A DNA stretch of 64,000 nucleotides from CADEED01 sp041395625 (lineage in GTDB: Bacteria > Pseudomonadota > Gammaproteobacteria > Steroidobacterales > Steroidobacteraceae). The DNA is taken from contig JAWLAE010000002.1 of assembly GCA_041395625.1 (NCBI GenBank), positions 310,001 through 374,000 of the forward strand, read 5' to 3'. Shown piece after piece: positions 58,856 through 64,000 of this stretch (position 1 is its first letter; the number at the start of each line of letters is the position of its first letter). The notes beneath the pieces are model-generated. The model was not told the origin of the DNA and searched no databases. It saw nothing but the letters and a program-made list of their open reading frames with translations. Made by a program: the position numbers and the translations under genes.

Positions 58856-58897
58856 AAGGCGCCGGACGCGAGCGTCGCGACGCCTTGACTGTCCGGC
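58856..58897 (-). promoter_or_regulatory. Alternative hairpins in the thrS leader
   Basis: Two pairings compete: 58861-58867 with 58891-58897 (GCCGGAC/GTCCGGC) and 58856-58861 with 58881-58886 (AAGGCG/CGCCTT), the second around an inner CGCGA/TCGCG stem. They cannot form together. They lie in the 103-base gap between the kinase stop and thrS. ThrRS autoregulates through leader hairpins in E. coli, but no tRNA-Thr mimicry is evident here. Confidence 0.35.
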
Positions 58898-58901
58898 TAT
58901 T

Positions 58902-61259
58902 CTAGCGCGCCTGGTCCGCCCCTGCAGGTTCGTCGGGTGCCGGCGCGAGCGGCACACGCAACCAGAACTCGCTGCCCTGCCCCGGTGTGCTGTCCACGCC
59001 CACCGCGCCCGCATGGCGCGTTGCCACCAGCTTGACGAACGCGAGACCCAGACCGATGCCGCCCGGATCCTGCCCCCGCGCCCGCACCAACCGTTGGAAA
59101 CGCTGGAATAACATGGTCTGCACGGCAGGCTCGATACCGGGGCCGCTGTCGGACACGCGCACTTCAAACCCATCATCGATGCGGCGCACTCGGATCGTGA
59201 CCGACTGGCGCCGCGGTGAATACTTGACTGCATTGGTCAACAGGTTGGTGATCGCGCGACCCAGCAGCTCGCGCGACCCGCGCACCCAGGTAGCGAATTC
59301 CGGCTCGGAGAGTTCGAGTCGCACGTCCCGCTCGATCGCCAATGCCCACACCTCATCGCGGGCATCCCGCACCGCTTCGACCAGTTCGAACACCGTGAAC
59401 GTCTCTGCCGCGATTGCTTCCGCGCGCGCCAGGGCCAGAAAACCCTCAGCAAGCGCCAACGATCGGTGCGCCAACGCCTCGGTGCGCGCGACGAATGCCT
59501 GCGGCTCGAGCGCACGTGTGGCATCGCGTTGCAGCTTGGCGAGTGCCACCAGCGAAGATGCCGGACTGCGCAAATCATGCGAGATGAAGCGAACCAGATC
59601 CTCGCGCTCTCGCAAGGCGCGCTTCAAAATCGATACGTCCGCGAACTCGACGATCGATGCACTGGTAGCACCGTCGGCGTCGAACAGCGGTGCGATACGC
59701 ACCAAGAACTCCCGGCCGTCGTCATCGTGCGTCTCGACGGCGCACGGTGCGCGGGCGAGCAACTCGCCGAGCGTTGCCGGTTGTCCTGCCAATCGAGCGG
59801 CGGCGAATGGAGCGGCATCGAGCCCCTGCAACTCGCTGGCCGCCGTGGCGCCAAACAAATCCGCAGCCCGGGCGTTGGCCAACAGGATCTCGCCCGTGGC
59901 GGTCACTACCATCGTCGCGTCCGGCAAGCTTGCGATAGTGCCTGCCAGGAAGCGGCGCAGGCGACGCATTTCCGCCACCGTATCGCGCGCCATATCGATG
60001 CGCTGCTGGATGACATCGCCAAAACGCTCGTGCTGCGGCGCGGACGCGCGTTGCGGACGCATCATCGGCAGAACTGCGGGCGACTGCTCGAGCCGCGCAA
60101 ATTCCTCCTGCAAATACCGCTGCGTCGCCTCGAGGCGTCGCCAGCTCCACAAAGGATAGGCACCTAACAAGGCGGCCAGCGCCGGCGTCGTCGGCCACCA
60201 CCACCCACTCATGCGCAGGCCGAGCGCGGCCGCGAGCGGCGGCAGCACCAGCATCGCCGCCACCAGCAACAACGAGCCGCGCGGCGTGAGTCGCAGAAAG
60301 CCGAGAAACACGATCAGCAACGCAAGCCAGGCGAGCACGTGCTCGACCAGCGGCGGCACTCGTTGCATCGCGCCGCCTGTGCGCAGCATGGCAAGGACAT
60401 TGGCACTGATCTCCACGCCCGGCATCGCGCGCCCCTCGCCCGACTGCGCCGTCGGATAGGCGTCGCCCAGGCCCTGCGCCGTGGCACCAATCAGGACGAT
60501 GCGATCAGCCAACTGCTCTGGCGCCACGGTGCCGCGCAGCAGCTCCACGAAGGAAATGCGTCTGACGGTTCCCGGCGGCCCCAGGAAGGGAATCAGTACG
60601 CGGTAGTCGCGGCTCCACGCAGCGCTACCACCGCCGCTCGCTGGCTTACGTTCGGCGCGATACTCGAGGGCATAGTTTTCGCCCAGTTGTTCGACCATCG
60701 CCAACGCGACATGCGGCCAATGCGCCTCATGTAATCCTTCGCGCAGGAAGACACTGCGCGCGATGCCATCCCGATCGAGCTCGAGATGCGCATGTCCCAG
60801 GCCGGCCGCTGCGCTACGCAGCGGTTCCACCGGCAATAGTTCATGCAGCACACCGCCCGACCGCAGCCCCAGCGCCAGCGGCAATACCGTTGGCGTCGAC
60901 TTGGCGATTGCCGTCGCCAACGCGGCGTCGTCATCGCGGCCCTTGTCGTCAGGTTCGAGAAACAGCACGTCGAGCAGCACGGCGCGCGGTCGCGCCCTCG
61001 CGATGCGCTCGAGGCCCAACGCCAAGACGGCGCGGCGCCACGGCCAGCGGCCCAACTCCGCGACACTCGCATCATCGATCGCGACAATGACCATGTCGTC
61101 CGGGCTGGCGCCCCGCGGCACGCTCAGATCGTAGGCCACCGAGTTGGCGCGCCACAGCGCATCGGACCAGATCGCGAGGCTAACAAGCAGCCCGAGCGCA
61201 ATGAACAACAGCGCCCACTGACGGAGAACCGCATACCGGACGGGCCTCGCCGAGGTCAC
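58902..61259 (-). CDS. CHASE2-domain sensor histidine kinase
   Basis: The 785-residue protein has an N-terminal membrane helix (QWALLFIALGLLVSLAIW) and a periplasmic CHASE2 domain (MVIVAIDDASVAELGRWPWR and DRIVLIGATAQGLGDAYPT). Three more membrane helices follow (about residues 315-390), then a PAS-like region, a HisKA helix with the phosphoacceptor His in RFISHDLRSPASSLVALAKL and an HATPase domain (NLLTNAVKYSPRR, DSGPGIE, GGIGLGLAFVK). The GTG at 61259 overlaps the upstream FecR-type gene stop (GTGA). It is the third gene of a regulator-FecR-kinase operon and should phosphorylate the response regulator at 62899. Confidence 0.92.
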   Translation of the reverse strand: MTSARPVRYAVLRQWALLFIALGLLVSLAIWSDALWRANSVAYDLSVPRGASPDDMVIVAIDDASVAELGRWPWRRAVLALGLERIARARPRAVLLDVLFLEPDDKGRDDDAALATAIAKSTPTVLPLALGLRSGGVLHELLPVEPLRSAAAGLGHAHLELDRDGIARSVFLREGLHEAHWPHVALAMVEQLGENYALEYRAERKPASGGGSAAWSRDYRVLIPFLGPPGTVRRISFVELLRGTVAPEQLADRIVLIGATAQGLGDAYPTAQSGEGRAMPGVEISANVLAMLRTGGAMQRVPPLVEHVLAWLALLIVFLGFLRLTPRGSLLLVAAMLVLPPLAAALGLRMSGWWWPTTPALAALLGAYPLWSWRRLEATQRYLQEEFARLEQSPAVLPMMRPQRASAPQHERFGDVIQQRIDMARDTVAEMRRLRRFLAGTIASLPDATMVVTATGEILLANARAADLFGATAASELQGLDAAPFAAARLAGQPATLGELLARAPCAVETHDDDGREFLVRIAPLFDADGATSASIVEFADVSILKRALREREDLVRFISHDLRSPASSLVALAKLQRDATRALEPQAFVARTEALAHRSLALAEGFLALARAEAIAAETFTVFELVEAVRDARDEVWALAIERDVRLELSEPEFATWVRGSRELLGRAITNLLTNAVKYSPRRQSVTIRVRRIDDGFEVRVSDSGPGIEPAVQTMLFQRFQRLVRARGQDPGGIGLGLAFVKLVATRHAGAVGVDSTPGQGSEFWLRVPLAPAPDEPAGADQAR

Positions 61260-62902
61260 AGCAAGAGCGGCAGGAACGAAACCACCGACATCCAGCGTAG
61301 CCAGCGGGGCGCCGGCACTTCGAAGCTGCGTGCCTCGCTCCACGGGCCAACATAGCCGTCGGGATCGGTGGCTCGCACGCGGACGAAATACTCGCCGGGA
61401 CCGGGCGGTTCAAACTGCCAGGTCAGCTCTGCCACTTGCTCGTCGCGCAGTGGTTTCTCGAATGTGGCAGCGCGGGCAACCTGCAGTTGATGCGCCTGGT
61501 CTGCCTCGGCAGACCAACTGACGACCGCCGACTTGCCGGCAAACGTGACGGGCTCGGGCTGCGCCGACACGGCTTTCACAGTGACCGCACGCGCGGCACT
61601 CCAGGGGCCAGCGCTACCGTCCGGCCGCAACGCAGCGACGCGCCAGAAATAGCCGCCTGGCGCGAGCCCCGTCAAGGCGGTCTCGCTGCCAGCAAGCTGG
61701 TCCCGATCTGCAACGACCGCTGAGAAATCGCTGTCGCGCGCCAGCTGCAAGCGATGCAGCGAGTCTGCCGCGCTCGCCTGCCAGCGAAACGTTGCCGCAG
61801 CCGCCGACAGTTTGCCGCCCGCGGCAGGCTGGTCGAGTTGCGGCGGCAATGGCCGTGCGCGAACTTCAAAGCGTTGCGTCGTATCGGCACCTTGGAGGCC
61901 GTTCGCGTCGACCGCCCGCAGGCGCAGCCAGTAATCGCCGTCATCCAGCGCCGCAATCTCGATCCGCGTCGTCGCGGCGGACTGCTCGGCCACTACCAGC
62001 CGTCCCGCCGCATCGGTGGCGACCTGCACGCGATAACTCGCGGCGAGCGGGATCGGCTCGATTTCGAAGCTCGCGGTCGCAACTTCGAATCGGGTGGTCG
62101 GCGTTTTCAGCACGGGTGCCGGCAGCAGCTTGACCGGCGGCGACGTGCGCCCCGCGGCATCCGTGCGGGCACCGAAGCCCGCGGGCAGCTCGGTATCAGC
62201 GCCGGGTGCCGCGCCCGATCCTGCGACCGCCACCACGCCCGTCACCACCTCGCTGCGCGCGCTGCGATCGGCGCCATCGAAGGCGACGCGAAACTCGGTC
62301 CCACGCACGGCACCGACCGCCACCGGAGTCACGATTTCGAAGCGCCCCGCATTGCCTTTGGGCACCTCCGACTCAGCGCGGCCGGCTTCCAAATCGATCC
62401 GGGTATCGTGTCCACCGGCGCCGTCATAGCGTCGCAAGCGTTGCAGCGTCACGCGCGTGCCGGACTGCACGACCACGATCGCACCCTCAGCCGTGCGCAG
62501 ACTGAGAAACCCGTTCTGACCAGTATCGAGCGCTGTCCCTTCCGCCAAACGATCGCCAACCCGTACCGGCCGGCCACCGATCGCAACCTCGCCGATTACG
62601 TCGATCACTTCGACGTCGACCGCCGTCTGGCGCAACCACGCTACCGGCACCCTGAGCGGCGTGCCGATGGGAATGCGGCGAGCATTGGCAATGCCGTTGA
62701 GCTGCTGCAAATCCCGCCAACGCTGCGGCTCGATGAGCGCGCGCCGCGCAAAACCGATCAACGTGTCGCCGGGCTGCGTTCGATAGATGAAATCAGGCGC
62801 CGCAACTGGTTCCGCGACAGTCCCCTGGGCCAAACTCGCGCCACTCCACACGAGCGCGGTCTGCAGCAACAGCGCAAACATCCCCGCACGCAGTGCATTC
62901 AT
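61256..62902 (-). CDS. Exported LysM/FecR-domain protein with fibronectin-like repeats
   Basis: The 548-residue precursor has a signal peptide (MNALRAGMFALLLQTALVWS and following), a LysM-like segment (YRTQPGDTLIGFARRALIEP, residues about 40-88), a FecR domain (residues about 95-225, ending VGAVRGTEFRVAFDG) and three or so fibronectin-III-like modules with the YxxRVxA pattern (for example GGYFWRVAALRPDGS, GEYFVRVRATDPDG). It ends with a hydrophobic tail (WLRWMSVVSFLPLLL) that may anchor it. Genes of this type often sit next to CHASE2 kinases, as here, and probably sense the envelope. It overlaps both neighbours by 4 bases. Confidence 0.85.
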   Translation of the reverse strand: MNALRAGMFALLLQTALVWSGASLAQGTVAEPVAAPDFIYRTQPGDTLIGFARRALIEPQRWRDLQQLNGIANARRIPIGTPLRVPVAWLRQTAVDVEVIDVIGEVAIGGRPVRVGDRLAEGTALDTGQNGFLSLRTAEGAIVVVQSGTRVTLQRLRRYDGAGGHDTRIDLEAGRAESEVPKGNAGRFEIVTPVAVGAVRGTEFRVAFDGADRSARSEVVTGVVAVAGSGAAPGADTELPAGFGARTDAAGRTSPPVKLLPAPVLKTPTTRFEVATASFEIEPIPLAASYRVQVATDAAGRLVVAEQSAATTRIEIAALDDGDYWLRLRAVDANGLQGADTTQRFEVRARPLPPQLDQPAAGGKLSAAAATFRWQASAADSLHRLQLARDSDFSAVVADRDQLAGSETALTGLAPGGYFWRVAALRPDGSAGPWSAARAVTVKAVSAQPEPVTFAGKSAVVSWSAEADQAHQLQVARAATFEKPLRDEQVAELTWQFEPPGPGEYFVRVRATDPDGYVGPWSEARSFEVPAPRWLRWMSVVSFLPLLL

Positions 62903-63606
62903 GAAGCACGCTCAGCCGGCGCATCGGCCACCGACTCCAGCCGATAGCCATAGCCGTACACCGGCACCAGCCGCACGCCATTCTCCGGGGACAGCGCGAG
63001 GGCACTTCGCAGTTTGCTGACATGCGTATCGATCGTGCGCGTGGTCGCACCGAAACTGCGCCCCCAGACCGTTTCCATGATATGGGACCGCGACACTAGC
63101 GCTCCCAGATGCTTGAAGAGGAACAGCGCCAGATCGAACTCGCGCTGTGTCAGCGTCACCTCATTGTCCCGGAGCGTGACACGACGTGCCTGTTCATCGA
63201 TGCGGTACGGGCCAACTAACATGACGTCGTTCGCTGCGATCGACTGTCCGCGCCGACCCAGTGCAGCGACCCGCGCAATCAGCTCGCGCTCGCGCGGCGG
63301 CTTTACGACGTAGTCATCTGCACCGGCCTCGAGCGCCATCACGATATCCTGCTCGGTATTGCGATGCGTCAAGAACAAGACCGGGGTAGTGAGTGACTGC
63401 TCCTGGCGCACGCTACGCAACACATCCATGCCAGTCAGTCCCGGCAACTCCCAGTCGAGCAGCAGCACATCGTAGGTCTCGCGACGCAGCTCACCCAGCA
63501 AACGTTGGCCATTGCTGAACCCGTGCACCGTATGGCCTGCGCGGGTCAGCACCTGCTCGAGCCAAGCAGCCTGGTCCGGATCATCCTCGAGCATTGCTAG
63601 GCGCAT
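62899..63606 (-). CDS. OmpR/PhoB-family response regulator
   Basis: The 235-residue protein has a receiver domain (MLEDDPDQAAWLEQVL acidic pocket, phosphoacceptor Asp in LLLDWELPG, Lys in YVVKPPRE) and a winged-helix DNA-binding domain (VSRSHIMETVWGRSFGATTR, then TIDTHVSKLRSAL). GGGAG lies 5 bases before the ATG at 63606. It overlaps the LysM/FecR gene by 4 bases and is the first gene of the three-gene operon, so it is the likely partner of the CHASE2 kinase. Confidence 0.94.
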   Translation of the reverse strand: MRLAMLEDDPDQAAWLEQVLTRAGHTVHGFSNGQRLLGELRRETYDVLLLDWELPGLTGMDVLRSVRQEQSLTTPVLFLTHRNTEQDIVMALEAGADDYVVKPPRERELIARVAALGRRGQSIAANDVMLVGPYRIDEQARRVTLRDNEVTLTQREFDLALFLFKHLGALVSRSHIMETVWGRSFGATTRTIDTHVSKLRSALALSPENGVRLVPVYGYGYRLESVADAPAERAS

Positions 63607-63759
63607 CCTGACTCCCTCACTAGCGACAAGCATCGGCCAGTTCCAGCTACCAGCAGACGTCGTTGATCATTCTTGACAGTCTCCTGACTATCGTTGCCAG
63701 TCTGCCCCTGCCCAACCCGAATAATTGGGTATGCGAAATGGACTGTCTGGGCTGGCATT

Positions 63760-64000
63760 ATGGCACTGACGCGTACGTCCGCGGAGTGCAACGCCGCTGC
63801 TGCCCGACACGAAAGCGTCGTCGAGCCATTTGAAGCGCTCTGTCAGCTCACGCGGGATGCGGTGATTCACGTGGATGTCCACTTTGCAGTGATCACCGCC
63901 AACCGGCGCGCGCGGACCCTCGGCGGCTGGCTGGACCAGCGCGAAACCGGCATGCAGATCGACGAGCTGCTGCCGATCAGTTCCATGGAAGGCGAGCGCC
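63760..64000 (+). CDS. PAS-like sensor protein, N-terminal part, cut by window edge
   Basis: An open frame of 80 codons starts at ATG 63760 and runs off the right edge. The segment FEALCQLTRDAVIHVDVHFA followed by VITANRRARTLGGWLDQ looks like the start of a PAS domain. It is divergent from the response regulator gene, 153 bases away, and may belong to the same signalling system. No strong ribosome site is visible and the downstream domains are missing, so the call is tentative. Confidence 0.6.
   Translation, partial: MALTRTSAECNAAAARHESVVEPFEALCQLTRDAVIHVDVHFAVITANRRARTLGGWLDQRETGMQIDELLPISSMEGER

Noticed and set aside
63673..63701. TTGACA at 63673 as the promoter of the divergent PAS-like gene
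   Set aside because: No acceptable -10 hexamer is present at 16-18 bases, so it was not listed as a promoter.
1..64000. CRISPR arrays, insertion sequences, prophage or integrase genes
   Set aside because: No regularly spaced direct repeats, transposase or integrase motifs were seen; tRNA-Pro is not followed by an integrase or repeated tRNA end.

Overview
This 64 kb window is a gene-dense, GC-rich (about 60-65% by eye) bacterial chromosome segment. It most likely comes from a gammaproteobacterium of the Xanthomonadales/Nevskiales/Steroidobacterales type. The reasons are the order thrS-infC-rpmI-rplT-pheS-pheT-ihfA-merR-tRNA-Pro, the fused aspartate kinase/diaminopimelate decarboxylase, the full his operon preceded by a TrpR-like (YerC/HisR) regulator, and the exbB-exbD-exbD-tonB cluster. 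The placement is inference. I see no phage, insertion sequence, CRISPR array or plasmid gene.

Layout. (1) 1-8570 is an accessory, probably catabolic region: a truncated hydantoinase/oxoprolinase gene, an HMG-CoA-lyase-like gene and, divergently, a run of CoA-transferase, isochorismatase-type amidohydrolase, two double-VOC proteins (one exported), a small helical protein, two tandem paralogous methyltransferases and a second small protein related to the first. This is the least explained part of the window. (2) 8651-10842: a SorAB/SoxC-like molybdenum oxidoreductase with its c-type cytochrome, then an orphan membrane protein next to a near-perfect palindrome. (3) 10937-14782: tonB-exbB-exbD-exbD plus a TPR protein ending in a strong terminator. 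(4) 15082-19111: ilvD, an EamA exporter and an M17 aminopeptidase. (5) 19190-26142: ilvC-leuA-ilvE-leuC-leuD-leuB behind a complete-looking attenuator (Leu/Val-rich leader peptide, antiterminator, terminator). (6) 26160-28606: metX-metB behind a SAM-I riboswitch. (7) 28700-36121: hisR-like regulator and hisGDCBHAFIE, mostly with 4-base gene overlaps; HisB has lost its phosphatase motifs and hisF appears to start at ATT. (8) 36093-50232: an MFS transporter, the lysAC fusion and a mixed set of genes (SAM hydrolase, fused MFS/spermidine-synthase-like protein, S41 lipoprotein, SDR, SLC13 transporter, L,D-transpeptidase, apt). (9) 50240-58798: an SDR, a DksA-type zinc finger, tRNA-Pro(GGG) and the translation/IHF cluster, with infC apparently starting at ATC. 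(10) 58902-64000: a CHASE2 histidine kinase, a LysM/FecR protein and an OmpR-type regulator in one operon, and a divergent truncated PAS-like gene.

Functionally the middle of the window is amino-acid biosynthesis (Ile/Val/Leu, Met, His, Lys). Its operons are controlled by different means: attenuation for ilv-leu, a riboswitch for met and a predicted repressor for his. Start codons were chosen by Shine-Dalgarno spacing, family N-termini and gene overlaps, and many differ from the longest open frame.
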